NCBI GenBank assembly: GCA_025936175.1
Contig: JAICTV010000005.1
Coordinates: forward strand, 1-60,930
From: Phycisphaerae bacterium
GTDB taxonomy: Bacteria; Planctomycetota; Phycisphaerae; Tepidisphaerales; Tepidisphaeraceae
Reading direction: 5' to 3'
DNA: 60,930 nt
The translations under genes were made by a program, and so were the position numbers. Shown in pieces: positions 33,668 to 43,727 of this stretch. The notes beneath the pieces are model-generated. The model was not told the origin of the DNA. It saw only the letters and a program-made list of their open reading frames with translations, and made no database searches. Every line of letters starts with the position of its first letter. Within the stretch, counting starts at the first letter, position 1.

Positions 33668-35344
33668 CTAACCCGGCGGAATAAAGTCAGCCTTGACTCC
33701 GTAGACGAACGGCGGCGTGCCGCCCTCCTGCGCGCCCGTGTCCGGCGCGGCGCCGTGAAAGACGTCGCAGAAGTTGGGGATGCGGATTCCTTGATCAATT
33801 CCCGGGCTGTCGGGCGCCAATTCGAACTTTCCGATCTTCGTCTCGAAGGAGAAACCCGCGCCCGGCATGTAATGTGGAGAGCCTTTTGCGCCGTGCTTCT
33901 CCTGACCGGCCGGGTATTTCGCCGAGAGCAGGTCATAATCGAAATCGTTGTCGGCGCTGCGCTTGGTGTCGGTGGAAATGGAATGCGTGTCGCCGCGCCG
34001 CACGCTGAGGATGTTGTTGCGGCTGACACAGTGCTTGATCGGCTTGGATTCACCACCCAGACCGCTCGCGCCTTCGCCGTCAGGCTGGTAGATCGTGTTG
34101 TTGAAGACGTACATGTGACCGGTCATCCAGCTCTCGTTGTCGGCGTATCCCATCTTCATGAAGTAGCCGTGCGTCAGGTCGTAGCTGCTGCCGGGCGGGG
34201 TGTAGGAGCGGCCGGAGACGTTGCGCCAGATGTAGAGCGGTCCGATCGAGGTGGCGGCGTTGCCGATGATCATCATCGTGTTTTCGATGTAGTTGTTCCA
34301 GATGCGGACGTTCTGGTTGCCGCCTTCGGATTCGATGCCGTCGTCCCAGCAGTCGGCGAAGTAATTGCCGTAGATGTCGCTGTCGGCGCCGGGGAAGCCT
34401 CGATAACTGCCGTTGTGCGCGCCGCCGATCACGTCGTTGTAGTAATGATCCTTGTCCGACCAGCACTCGTTGTAGCGGATGACGTTGTTTCCCTCGCAGT
34501 CCCAGAAGACGATCGTCTGCGGCCCGTCGGGATGGCGGCTCTTGCGGTCCTTGAAATGGTCCTGCGCCCAACTGTTGGTGTTCCACGAGGGATGATGGAA
34601 CTTGCAGCGCTGGATGACGACCGCGTGCAGGTCCTTCTGGTTGCTGAAAACACACGCCTGCTGCTCGAAGCCGAAGCCGTTCTCTTCTTCGCTGCCCCAT
34701 TTACTGACGTCACAATCCTCGATGACGACGTGGTGCCCGGTGTTGATGCGAATGCCGTGTTGCTTGACGTTCTTAATGGTGAACCCGCGAAGGATGACGT
34801 AGCTGGCGTTGACCGAAATGCCCAGGTCGGATTTGTTTTCACAGTCGATCACGCATCCGCTGCCGTCGTAAACGACGTAGCCCTGCGGGGTGCCGGATTT
34901 CTTGACGTTGAGCGTCGCGGCGGCGCTTTGGCATTTCACGGTTGAGGCGATGGGGAACTGCTCGCTCCATGTCGTCGCCTTCAGCGACGTGCGAACGTCG
35001 CTGCCATCCAACGTCAGCTCGATCTCATAGGAAGTGCCCGGCTTCAGATTGACGATGCTGCCGCGGTAGTCGCCTTTGCATTCGGGCGTCTTGATCGGGT
35101 TGTAGCGCAGCGCAAGCCCGTCGCGCCATGGTTTCTCCCCGACGGCGCGAAATTTCACCGAGACGTTCCTGTCCGCTTGTCCGTTTTCGGGCGACCAGTA
35201 GATGCTCATGCAATGGAACGTCGCGACGCAAGTCGGCTGGGCTTTGGACGCGGGCGCCGGCGGTTGCTGTGCGCCGGCGGTTTGTCCGGCGACGACGAAG
35301 GCCCAGGCAATCAGCGTGGCCGAGAGTGTTCGAAAGCCAATCAT
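33668..35344 (-). CDS. Secreted parallel beta-helix protein
   Basis: 558 residues with a signal peptide (TLIAWAFVVAGQTAGAQQPP). An N-terminal beta-sandwich (ATFHCMSIYWSPENGQADRN, KPGTSYEIELTLDG) precedes the beta-helix (YVILRGFTIKNVKQHGIRIN, HHVVIEDCDVSKWGS, ADCWDDGIESEGGNQNVRIW), ending PDSPGIDQGIRIPNF. The D-D and E-G-G patterns resemble pectate lyase-like active regions, but the substrate is unknown. It lies 120 bases downstream of the GH28-like gene. Confidence 0.8.
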   Translation of the reverse strand: MIGFRTLSATLIAWAFVVAGQTAGAQQPPAPASKAQPTCVATFHCMSIYWSPENGQADRNVSVKFRAVGEKPWRDGLALRYNPIKTPECKGDYRGSIVNLKPGTSYEIELTLDGSDVRTSLKATTWSEQFPIASTVKCQSAAATLNVKKSGTPQGYVVYDGSGCVIDCENKSDLGISVNASYVILRGFTIKNVKQHGIRINTGHHVVIEDCDVSKWGSEEENGFGFEQQACVFSNQKDLHAVVIQRCKFHHPSWNTNSWAQDHFKDRKSRHPDGPQTIVFWDCEGNNVIRYNECWSDKDHYYNDVIGGAHNGSYRGFPGADSDIYGNYFADCWDDGIESEGGNQNVRIWNNYIENTMMIIGNAATSIGPLYIWRNVSGRSYTPPGSSYDLTHGYFMKMGYADNESWMTGHMYVFNNTIYQPDGEGASGLGGESKPIKHCVSRNNILSVRRGDTHSISTDTKRSADNDFDYDLLSAKYPAGQEKHGAKGSPHYMPGAGFSFETKIGKFELAPDSPGIDQGIRIPNFCDVFHGAAPDTGAQEGGTPPFVYGVKADFIPPG

Positions 35345-35464
35345 TGATTCGTTTACCTTACGGCGGCAGCCGAGCTTATTCTAACCGACCGGCTTGGGAT
35401 CTCAGAACGAACTGGGTGATACCGACGTCGGGGGTTTCGGCTTCGAGCGCCGCGCGACACCGGC

Positions 35465-36838
35465 TTATCGGCGACGCGTTGCGGCGGCAGTGGTCGCAGG
35501 ATGGACCGGATCGCCCACTTCGATGCCCTCCAGCCGCGAATCAAAAACCTCAATCGCGCCGAAGCCCTCGCCTGCGGGATGCACGATACGCACGTCGCTG
35601 CAAATGATGCCGCGGCAGTTGTGGAGGAGAAAATTGCCGTCCTTGAGATCGATATCCGTCAGCGTGCAGTCGCGGGCGCCGGCGATGTGAATCCCCTGGT
35701 TCTGCGCCGTAACGCCGCGCACGCGGACGCCGGCCGCATCGGAGATCAGCAGGCTGTCGCTCGTGCAATCCCTGGCGGTGAAACTGGAAAGTTGGATGTC
35801 GAACCGCCACCACTTGTCGTCGCCGCTCATCGGTTGATTGAAGTTGGCGACGTAAAAGCCGGACGTGCAGCCGATCGCCGTGACGTTGGAGATAGCGATC
35901 CCGCGGCTGGCGAGCCAGGACCAACTGTGCTTGTTGCCCTCCTTCTTCCCGCAATCCGAAATGACGCCGCGAAGTTTTCCTTCGACGGTTACGTTCGACA
36001 GTTTCACGTCGATCGCTCCCGCGAGGCGCACGCCGTTGGCGCCGCCGCCTTTCGCGCAGATGTCGGCCGCGCTGGATCCGTTGGAGTTCCATTCGCCCAG
36101 GTCCGCGCGGGCGAACGAGCCGGGCCCGCCGCGGTAGACGTTGACGGCATTGTCATCCTGATAGGTGACGAAGGAGAGCGCGTCGTCTCCGGTCTCGATG
36201 CCGGTGAATTTACGAACGTGGATGCGCCGGCAGGCGTTGAAGTGCAGGCCGTCGGCATACGTGCGGCTGACGCGGAAGTCCTCCACGTCGATGTCGGAGC
36301 AGCCCATCAGCACCGCGCCGGTTTGCGGGCTGAACTCCGCGCTGCAGTGGATCATCTTGATGTTGGAGATGCAGCGATCGGCGTCGGGAAAGCCTTCGAA
36401 GCGAAACGCATCGCCCATGCTCCTGCCGCCGGGCTTTTTCGCCCATTTCACCGCGACATTGGTGAGCGTGATGTCATGGCACGGTCCGCGAACGAGGATG
36501 CCATGCCCACGCTCTCCCAGACCGGTCTGCGGATTCAGGTTGTCCATCAGCAGCACCGCGCCGGGGTCGAAGAGGATTGTTACACCGGAGACGCCGACGA
36601 ACTCGATGCCGTTCTGCATCCTCTTCTGAGCCGCGCAGCGATAGACGCCGGCGGGGAAATGGAGCACGCCGCCCTTGTTCTGCGCGACAGCGTTCGCAGC
36701 GCGGGTGAGGGCGGGCTGATCGTCGGTGGTCCCGTCGCCCGCCGCGCCGAAGGCGCGAACGTCGAAGCTTTCGGACGCCTTCTCCGCGGCCAGCAGCGGC
36801 CCGCATGCCAGCAGAATCGCAAAGACGCACCGATACAT
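35465..36838 (-). CDS. Pectate-lyase-superfamily / GH28-like beta-helix protein
   Basis: 457 residues from MYRCVFAILLACGPLLAAEK (signal peptide), chosen because GAGGAGAG precedes it. The N-terminus has FDVRAFGAAGDGTTDDQPAL and GGVLHFPAGVYRC, the hallmark of the pectate lyase 3 superfamily and of GH28-type helices. Coils such as DIDVEDFRVSRTYADGLHFN and HVRKFTGIETGDDALSFVTY follow. The GDDALS motif is a plausible active-site Asp pair. The exact activity is not certain. Confidence 0.8.
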   Translation of the reverse strand: MYRCVFAILLACGPLLAAEKASESFDVRAFGAAGDGTTDDQPALTRAANAVAQNKGGVLHFPAGVYRCAAQKRMQNGIEFVGVSGVTILFDPGAVLLMDNLNPQTGLGERGHGILVRGPCHDITLTNVAVKWAKKPGGRSMGDAFRFEGFPDADRCISNIKMIHCSAEFSPQTGAVLMGCSDIDVEDFRVSRTYADGLHFNACRRIHVRKFTGIETGDDALSFVTYQDDNAVNVYRGGPGSFARADLGEWNSNGSSAADICAKGGGANGVRLAGAIDVKLSNVTVEGKLRGVISDCGKKEGNKHSWSWLASRGIAISNVTAIGCTSGFYVANFNQPMSGDDKWWRFDIQLSSFTARDCTSDSLLISDAAGVRVRGVTAQNQGIHIAGARDCTLTDIDLKDGNFLLHNCRGIICSDVRIVHPAGEGFGAIEVFDSRLEGIEVGDPVHPATTAAATRRR

Positions 36839-36942
36839 TGTCTCTCCTCGGCCGGCTTGGTTCGGGCTTACGAGCCGCTCGTGCTTCCGCCGATGGTGCG
36901 GTACGGCCGCCGCCCGTGCACCTGGCCTCGCCAGGCGTGCAA

Positions 36943-38991
36943 TCACCGATGCGCGTTCGGATTCGGTTGTGCGGCGGAATTCGACTTTGTACTTGAGTTC
37001 GACCTCGAGTTGTTTGCGGCACCAGCCTGCGTGGTGAACATCGCGGCGGCAGGGATCGGCTGCTCGCTCACGCCCGCGCCTGAATACTTCAGTCCCAATT
37101 GCGGATCGCCTTTCTCGTGGGTGTAGACCAGACGGATCGGATGCAGCCCCGCGCGCAGCGGCACGCTCGCGCTCAGCGGTTGTCCGGCCTGGCAGTGGTC
37201 GGCGTCGATCAGATGACAATCGTGCAGCCAGAGGTGCAACGCGTGGTCCGATTCGGCGGTGAAGGTGTACGGCCCGTCCTTTGGCACGGAGAGGTATCCG
37301 CGGAATTCCGCGCCGAAGGCATGATCGCTCGCCGTCGCGGGCAAGCTGACGCCGGCAACGACGCTGTCGCCGGCCGGCGGAAGCGCCGCGAAATCCGGCG
37401 CCCACGGCCAGGCGCCATCGACGATGGCGCGCGACCATCCGCCCGGGGCGGCGCGCTTTACATCGACGGGCGGCAGAGGCACGTCATCGTAGGGGCGCGG
37501 CGCGTCGGCGTCGGGCCGCCGCGCCGTCACGAGAAGATCGGTCATCCGGCGCAGCAGCTCGCCATGTTCCACGTCGGCCGACAAGTCCGTATCCTCCCGG
37601 GGGTCGGTCACGACGTTGTAGAGTCGCAGCGGTTTGTTCGCGTTCTTGATCTGCGTGCGCACGCCCGCGAACTCCCCGATTCGCACCATCTGCTGCTGTC
37701 CGCGGCCGGTCACGTGCTTGCGCGCGAACACGTCCGCGCTCGCGGCGTTTTTCCCGCCGTGGAAGTACTCGATGTAAACGTACGGATGCCGGCGTTGGCC
37801 GCGCTTGTCGAGCAACGTCGGAAGCAGCGAGACGCCGTCGGAATGTGCGGGCGGGACGAGACCCGCGAGCTCCGCCAACGTGGCCATCCAATCGTATTGC
37901 GCGCTGATCAGGTCGGACGTTCGTCCGGCGGCAATGTGCTGCGGCCAGGCGACGATCGCAGGCTCGCGCACGCCGCCCTCGAAACAGTCGCGCTTAAAAC
38001 CATCGAAGGGTCCCCAGGAGTCGAACAGGCGCGGGTCGGCGCCGCCTTCGTTGGCCGGACCGTTGTCGCTGGTGAACACGACCAGCGTCTTGTCTTCGAT
38101 GTGAAGATCCGCCAGCAGTTGCAGCACGTCGCCGATGCCGTCATCCAGACGTCTGGCCATGGTGGCGTAGCGCTTCATCTCCTTCGTCCAGGGTTGATGC
38201 TGGTAATCGGGATGAATCCAGGTGTTGCGGGTTTCGGGCGTCGGCACAAGCGGCCACTGGAGGCCGCCGTGAATCCCCGCGCCCGCCGGATACGGGCCAC
38301 CGGGGACGTCAAGCGCGTTATGGATGGCGGTGTAGGCGAGGTACATGAAAAAGGGCTGATCCGGGTGCGCGCGGTGATGATCGACGATGAACTTTTTTGC
38401 ACGGGCGGTGAACAGATCCGTCGAGTAAACGTTCTCGTGGGTGGCGCCGACTTCCCTCAGCCCGTCCATCAGCGGGTGCTGCGCATCGTGGTAATAAACG
38501 TGGCCGTACTTGTGCGCCATGAAGCCGAAGAAGTCGTCGAACCCGCAACGCATCGGATGTGCCGGCCATCCTGACCCCGGCTCGCCGCCGAGGCCCCATT
38601 TGCCGATGGCGACGGTGTGGTAATCGGCTTGTTTCAAGACGATCGGAAGGGTGAGAGCGCCGTTGGGCAACGGCTTATCGAACTGATTGTCGCGAATCGG
38701 GCAGTGGCCCTGCGACTGGCCGGTCATCAGCGATGCGCGAGCGGGGGCGCAGACGGGCGCCGCGCAGTAGTGCTGCCGCAGCACCAGTCCTGATTTCGCC
38801 AGGGCGTCGAGATTCGGCGTGGAGAACGCCGGCTTGCCGTTGGCGTGTCGAGCGTTCTGGTAAAAACAGCCGACGTCACCGTAGCCGAGATCGTCGGCGA
38901 GGATGAACACGACGTTCGGGGGTCGCTCGCCCGCGACGGCGAGTGCGGTACTGACACCAAGCACGAGACAACAGCACAATGCGCACTTCAA
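36943..38991 (-). CDS. Cys-type sulfatase with C-terminal PA14-like domain
   Basis: 682 residues, starting at a TTG with GGGAG upstream. Signal peptide (CALCCCLVLGVSTALAVAGE), calcium-binding RPPNVVFILADDLGYGDVGC and formylglycine motif CAPARASLMTGQ, i.e. C-x-P-x-R. Later sulfatase stretches are KQADYHTVAIGKWGLGG, LVVFTSDNGPANEGG and REPAIVAWPQHI. Residues ~520-660 resemble PA14 (VAGVSLPATASDHAFGAEFR, YTFTAESDHALHLWLHD). It would remove sulfate esters from secreted polysaccharides. An anaerobic or FGE-type activating enzyme is needed but is not in the window. Confidence 0.9.
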   Translation of the reverse strand: MKCALCCCLVLGVSTALAVAGERPPNVVFILADDLGYGDVGCFYQNARHANGKPAFSTPNLDALAKSGLVLRQHYCAAPVCAPARASLMTGQSQGHCPIRDNQFDKPLPNGALTLPIVLKQADYHTVAIGKWGLGGEPGSGWPAHPMRCGFDDFFGFMAHKYGHVYYHDAQHPLMDGLREVGATHENVYSTDLFTARAKKFIVDHHRAHPDQPFFMYLAYTAIHNALDVPGGPYPAGAGIHGGLQWPLVPTPETRNTWIHPDYQHQPWTKEMKRYATMARRLDDGIGDVLQLLADLHIEDKTLVVFTSDNGPANEGGADPRLFDSWGPFDGFKRDCFEGGVREPAIVAWPQHIAAGRTSDLISAQYDWMATLAELAGLVPPAHSDGVSLLPTLLDKRGQRRHPYVYIEYFHGGKNAASADVFARKHVTGRGQQQMVRIGEFAGVRTQIKNANKPLRLYNVVTDPREDTDLSADVEHGELLRRMTDLLVTARRPDADAPRPYDDVPLPPVDVKRAAPGGWSRAIVDGAWPWAPDFAALPPAGDSVVAGVSLPATASDHAFGAEFRGYLSVPKDGPYTFTAESDHALHLWLHDCHLIDADHCQAGQPLSASVPLRAGLHPIRLVYTHEKGDPQLGLKYSGAGVSEQPIPAAAMFTTQAGAANNSRSNSSTKSNSAAQPNPNAHR

Positions 38992-39131
38992 TCGTCTGCT
39001 CCCATCGAGGCGACAACAGCGACTACCGATCGGGACTCATCCCGTTTCAATGGAGAGGGAAATTTCCCGCGGATAAACCCAGAGTCGGGCCCGCCCGCTG
39101 CGTCGCAAGCGGGGGGGCGTGTTCTCCAATG

Positions 39132-41516
39132 TCATCCTCCGAGCGTGCCTGTCAGATCTCGTTGTTCGCCCTTCACCAGAGCTAAATCTAACATCCGTTC
39201 GCGGTAGCGGATGCGCGTGCGCGTGCCGTTGACAGCTCTGATGCGGGCGGAGACGAGCGCGCCGGAATTCCAGGCGATGTCGATCCCGAATCCCCCGCGG
39301 GCCCGCAGTCCGCGGACTTGGCCGACCGGCCAAAGTTTTGGAAGCGCGGGCAGAAGCTCGATCTCGTAGATGCCGTCGGCATCACAGAGATGGCTCTGCA
39401 GAAGCATCTCGTTCACCGTGGCGGTCTGACCGAGATTGCCGTCGATTTGGAACATCGGATTGTTCGGAGCGTGGCCGAGAAAAGCGGAGCCGAGGTTGGG
39501 CTGCACTGCCTTCTGCAAGTGCAGGTCGAGAATGTTCAGCGCTGCGTCGCCGTCGCCGAGCCGCGCATAGGCGTTGGCTTGAAACGCGCCTTCCCAGCTC
39601 CCCAGGCACGGCCCCATCAGCGGGTCCGGTTTTTCTTCCCACCAGCGCTCGGTGTCGAAGATCTTCCTCAAGCCCGCGGCAAGCTCCGGCGTGCGGCGCG
39701 GGTGGATCTGCGCGCTGCAGATCGCGCCCCAGCTCGACAGCACCTGCGCCTTCATCCTGCGACGCCAGTCGTCGAGATACTCCTGGAGCTGGCCGGTCGT
39801 GGGGCTGATCTGCATGGGAGCCAGCCGCGGCAGCGCTGCTTCGAGCTCGGCGCGCAGGTCGGCGTCTTCGCCGAGGATTTGTGAGGCTCGAATCGCATTG
39901 GAGAAAAGCTCGCGCACCATTTGCATCGTGGGAGTTGATCCGATGCACAGCGAGCCGGTGTTGCCTTCTTGATCGATCCAGATGTTCTCGAAATTGATGT
40001 CGGGCGCGGTGACGAGCCATTTGTGTTTGGGCTCCTCGACGAGCATGTCGAGATGAAACTGCGCCGCGCCGCGGATCGTCGGCCAGGCACGGCGGAGATC
40101 ATCGGGCTCAAGCGAAAACGCGTAATGCTCCCACAGGTGCTGCGCCAGCCACGCGTTGCTGACAACGAAGTTCGACCACTGCGGCTTGCTCCCGACCGGG
40201 CTGGCGTATTTCCAGATGTCCGTGCCCTGATGCGAAACCCACCCGCGGGCGCCGTAAAACTCCTTCGCGACGCGCGCGCCGTCGATGCTGAGCTCCTCCA
40301 CCATGTCGATCAGCGGCTGATGGCACTCGGCGAGGTTTGCGGCTTCGGCCGGCCAAGAATTGATCTGCGCATTGCAGTTGATCGTCCAGTTGGACCCCCA
40401 TGCGGGATTGATCGTGGCGCTCCAGATGCCCTGGAGATTCGAAGGCTGACTGCCGGGGCGCGAAGCGGAGATCAGCGCGTAGCGCCCGAACTGGTAATAC
40501 AACGCCGCCAGGCCCGGATCCGCACCGGCGCCGGCTCGATATTGCCGGATCCGCTCATCCGTGGGCAGCGCTTCGGCGGCGGCAGAGTGGCCCAGGTCGA
40601 GCGAGACGCGATGAAACAGCTCCTGATAATCCGCGACATGTGCGGCGCGGAGCGCGTCATACGTTTGACCGGCGATCAAGTCCAGGTCTTCCCTGCACAG
40701 CGCGGACTCATCTTTGCCTTGGCGACTGGGGCTTCTGACGGGGCCGTTGTAGCTCGTCCGCGCGACCACCATCAAGGTCACCGCGTCGCAGTTCTCCGCG
40801 ACCAGACCCTCGTCGGTGAAATGAAGCGCACCGCCCTGATTGACGGCGCCAAGCTGCGCTTCCCATCGCATGCCCTTTGGCTCCGGACTCTCGTCGTCAT
40901 AGATCGGCGGCCTCTCCTTGCCGGAGTAGATGAAACCGCGCATCGGAGCGCGGCCCGTCATGCGCAGGACACGTTCGCCCGCCTTGGTTTCATATCGAAG
41001 CAAACTGGAGAGCGCCGCGGTGAATGAAACCTTGCCGCTCTTGTCGGCAGTGAGGCGCACGATGACGGCGCGGCCCGGATGCGAGACGAACACTTCGCGG
41101 GCGTAGCGAACCCCGTCATGTAGTAAGCTGATCCGCGCGACGGCCGTATCGAGATCAAGCTGGCGGCGATATTGCTTCGCACCGCTGGCGTGAAACGGGA
41201 ACTGAATGCTCAGATCGCCCAGCGGCAGGTACATGCAGCATCCCTTGCCGCCAAGGTTCTCGCCGGCCATCTTCTCCGCCTGCGCGAACTCTCCCGCGAG
41301 CAACAGCCTGCGAACCTCGCTCAGCGCCGGCAGCGCCCGCGGATTGATCTCATACCCCGGCTCGCCCGTCCAAAGGGAATCCTCGTTGAGGTTGATCAAT
41401 TCGCGATCGATCCCACCCCATAGGCACGCGCCGATCCGGCCATTGCCCATGAGCAGTGACTCCGTCCATCGCTCGGCCGGCCTGGTGTACCAGAGTTTCA
41501 AATCGGGATTACTCAT
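39132..41516 (-). CDS. Alpha-L-fucosidase, GH95
   Basis: 794 residues from MSNPDLKLWYTRPAERWTES; a GTG five codons earlier is possible. GH95 landmarks: ESLLMGNGRIGACLWGGIDR, LNEDSLWTGEPG, the conserved Asn pair in NCNAQINSWPAEAANLAECH, TDIWKYASPVGSKPQWSNFV, and DGNLGQTATVNEMLLQSH near the C-terminus. It releases alpha-1,2-linked fucose or related galactose residues. No signal peptide is visible, so it is probably cytoplasmic. The start overlaps the stop of the preceding gene by 8 bases, implying translational coupling. Confidence 0.92.
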   Translation of the reverse strand: MSNPDLKLWYTRPAERWTESLLMGNGRIGACLWGGIDRELINLNEDSLWTGEPGYEINPRALPALSEVRRLLLAGEFAQAEKMAGENLGGKGCCMYLPLGDLSIQFPFHASGAKQYRRQLDLDTAVARISLLHDGVRYAREVFVSHPGRAVIVRLTADKSGKVSFTAALSSLLRYETKAGERVLRMTGRAPMRGFIYSGKERPPIYDDESPEPKGMRWEAQLGAVNQGGALHFTDEGLVAENCDAVTLMVVARTSYNGPVRSPSRQGKDESALCREDLDLIAGQTYDALRAAHVADYQELFHRVSLDLGHSAAAEALPTDERIRQYRAGAGADPGLAALYYQFGRYALISASRPGSQPSNLQGIWSATINPAWGSNWTINCNAQINSWPAEAANLAECHQPLIDMVEELSIDGARVAKEFYGARGWVSHQGTDIWKYASPVGSKPQWSNFVVSNAWLAQHLWEHYAFSLEPDDLRRAWPTIRGAAQFHLDMLVEEPKHKWLVTAPDINFENIWIDQEGNTGSLCIGSTPTMQMVRELFSNAIRASQILGEDADLRAELEAALPRLAPMQISPTTGQLQEYLDDWRRRMKAQVLSSWGAICSAQIHPRRTPELAAGLRKIFDTERWWEEKPDPLMGPCLGSWEGAFQANAYARLGDGDAALNILDLHLQKAVQPNLGSAFLGHAPNNPMFQIDGNLGQTATVNEMLLQSHLCDADGIYEIELLPALPKLWPVGQVRGLRARGGFGIDIAWNSGALVSARIRAVNGTRTRIRYRERMLDLALVKGEQRDLTGTLGG

Positions 41517-43701
41517 AGGTTTTCTGGACACGGCGGAACTGTTCGGCGGAGCGGATGAGGTGGACGACGTACTGCGTCGTCGGCCGCTCGCCGAGGCGAA
41601 GCTCCCAGCCGATTTCGAGTCGGCGGCCCCGGATCGGTTCGCCGATCGGGCGGTCGGAGCCGTCGAGCGGGACGAGGCGGATCTCGACCGGGCCTTGCAG
41701 ATCTTTGAGCACCACGCAGCCCCTCACGGGTTCGATCAGCGTGGGGCCGTGGCCCCAGGTTTCCCAGAGCGTGCGACGCGCGTTCCATCGGGTGCCGGTG
41801 TTCTCGATGCGCGAGCAGGCGGTGAGAAGGAGCGTTTCGCTGCGCGCGATCGGCTTGGAGTCGAGCGAGGAGAGCGTGATCGTGCAGAACTCGTTTTCGA
41901 CGTCAACGGCGAGATGGCGCGTCGAGCGGTTGTTCGCTTTGATGAAGCCGACCAGAGCCTGCGTGCGATCGGTGTCGATGGTGACCAGCCCGCCGTATTC
42001 CTTCGAAACGTGCCACGCGATTTCGCCGGTGTCAGACAGATAGGGCCCGAATTCGTCGGGTGGGAACGATAAAGTTGGCTTGCCGTCGAGCGAATCGATG
42101 CGAACCGCATGACGCAGCGCGGAGCCGACGGGGAAGCCGGGCGTGAAGTACGGCCGGGCGGACTCCGGCAGGCGCATGCTCTCGATCACCTGCTCAGGCG
42201 AGTAAGAGCGAGTGACGGTTTCGCGGGCGCCCTTTACGTCCGGGCGGGAGAAGAGCAGCGCGCCGACCGACATCTGGATCATCTTCACGGGATCGAGCGT
42301 GATGTCGAAGTTGTCGGCGACAAACGGTTGGTGATTGCCGAGGGCCTTGGGCTCGAAGGTGTAGAAGAAGATGCCGTCCCAATCCTGAAACGCGCCGTAG
42401 GCGGCGAGGACCGGGATCATCTCGCTGGCGTATTCGTTGGGGTTGGGATGATTGACCTCGCTCACGGTGTAGGGCTTGCCGGCGACGGCCGAGCGGGCCA
42501 GCTTGACGATCGTGGAGTTGAGCGGGTCGTCGACCATCGGCGTGTTGCGCGCGCCCCAGACGGCCGGATGCTGCCAGTAGACGTGGCCATCGACGATGTC
42601 CATGTGTGTCATCGCCTGAAGCATCGGCTGGTTGGGGATCCAGTAGGTGTGGTCGGCGCAGCCGACGATGAGCGACTTTACTCCGAGGGTGTCGGTGAGG
42701 TAGCTCTTCATGCCGACGAAGAAATCGCGCTCGACGGCGGCGTAGAAGGAAGCTTCGGCGTGGAAAAGCTCTTTGGGCGCTTCGGCGAATTGTTCGAGGC
42801 GCAATCTCGGGATCCGCGCATCGGGCGCGACGCCTGCGAGCCTTCGCAGTCGCGCGAAGTCGTCGGCCGTGCGGTTCTCGCCCAGCCATTTGTTGTACAT
42901 GTCCGTGAGCTGCCGCTCGTAGAACGCCGTGAAATCGAGCTGGATGTTCGGTCCGTCTTTCGTCTTCTCGCCGCGGAGCCAGTTGCGCAGCCAGAACTCG
43001 AAGAGGGAATTCTCGTTGACGATCTCGACGATGGCGACGGCCGGTTCATGGCGATACTCGGATTTCGTGTAGGGGTTGTAGTGGGTGAGCAGGTCGCGGG
43101 CGTAATCGCGTTGCAGCTCGATCAGCCGCTCGCCGATGAACGTCATGCCTTTCCAGATGTTGATCACGTCCCAATCGGGCACGCCGTCGCCTTCTTTGCA
43201 GGTGCGGCCGACGTTGAGGTTCAGGTTCGTGTAAATTCCGCGTTTCTTCAGCTCGGCGACGAAGAAGTCGAGACGGTCAATTTGCTCTGGATCGAATGAC
43301 TGCGTGTGATCGTGATGGCGATCGATCAGGCCGCCCGGCCGGGCGCGCGCGATCTCGTCGGTGGCGGGGTCGCGCGTCGGCAGATCGAGGAAGTGAAATC
43401 GAACGCAGTTGATGCCGAAGCGCGCCAGCGTGGCCGCCCACAGGGGCGCTTCTTCCTTCGGCGGCAGGAGCGTGGACCCCTTCGTCCAGCCCGTGAGATT
43501 GACGCCCCAGATGCGCAGCCGCTGGCCGTTTGGCTGGACGAGGTGGCCATCGCGTACGCGAATAAAGCCGTCGCGGCCGGCGGGGGCGTCGAGGAGGAAG
43601 GAGACGTCCGCTTGGGAGGGTACGCGATGGTGGTGGTCGATGACGAACGGGGCGAGCGGAATTCGGCTCTGCATCGTCTCGGAAGAAACGGGCCGGTTCA
43701 T
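41509..43701 (-). CDS. GH-A-clan (GH5-like) glycoside hydrolase
   Basis: 730 residues from MNRPVSSETMQSRIPLAPFV; an ATG at 43674 is an alternative. Barrel features are LRIWGVNLTGWTKGS, FGINCVRFHFLDLP, IVEIVNENSLFEFW with the probable acid/base Glu, and KPYTVSEVNHPNPNEY with the probable nucleophile Glu. The C-terminal ~200 residues form beta-rich domains. No signal peptide is seen. The substrate is unknown. It starts 26 bases after bshA stops and overlaps the fucosidase gene, so it may extend the upstream operon. Confidence 0.85.
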   Translation of the reverse strand: MNRPVSSETMQSRIPLAPFVIDHHHRVPSQADVSFLLDAPAGRDGFIRVRDGHLVQPNGQRLRIWGVNLTGWTKGSTLLPPKEEAPLWAATLARFGINCVRFHFLDLPTRDPATDEIARARPGGLIDRHHDHTQSFDPEQIDRLDFFVAELKKRGIYTNLNLNVGRTCKEGDGVPDWDVINIWKGMTFIGERLIELQRDYARDLLTHYNPYTKSEYRHEPAVAIVEIVNENSLFEFWLRNWLRGEKTKDGPNIQLDFTAFYERQLTDMYNKWLGENRTADDFARLRRLAGVAPDARIPRLRLEQFAEAPKELFHAEASFYAAVERDFFVGMKSYLTDTLGVKSLIVGCADHTYWIPNQPMLQAMTHMDIVDGHVYWQHPAVWGARNTPMVDDPLNSTIVKLARSAVAGKPYTVSEVNHPNPNEYASEMIPVLAAYGAFQDWDGIFFYTFEPKALGNHQPFVADNFDITLDPVKMIQMSVGALLFSRPDVKGARETVTRSYSPEQVIESMRLPESARPYFTPGFPVGSALRHAVRIDSLDGKPTLSFPPDEFGPYLSDTGEIAWHVSKEYGGLVTIDTDRTQALVGFIKANNRSTRHLAVDVENEFCTITLSSLDSKPIARSETLLLTACSRIENTGTRWNARRTLWETWGHGPTLIEPVRGCVVLKDLQGPVEIRLVPLDGSDRPIGEPIRGRRLEIGWELRLGERPTTQYVVHLIRSAEQFRRVQKTYE

Positions 43702-43727
43702 TTCGAGCGAGTATACAAGATGGAACG

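Noticed and set aside
39060-39131. Hairpin between the fucosidase and sulfatase genes as a terminator
   Set aside because: The stem is only about 6 bp and has no T-tract.
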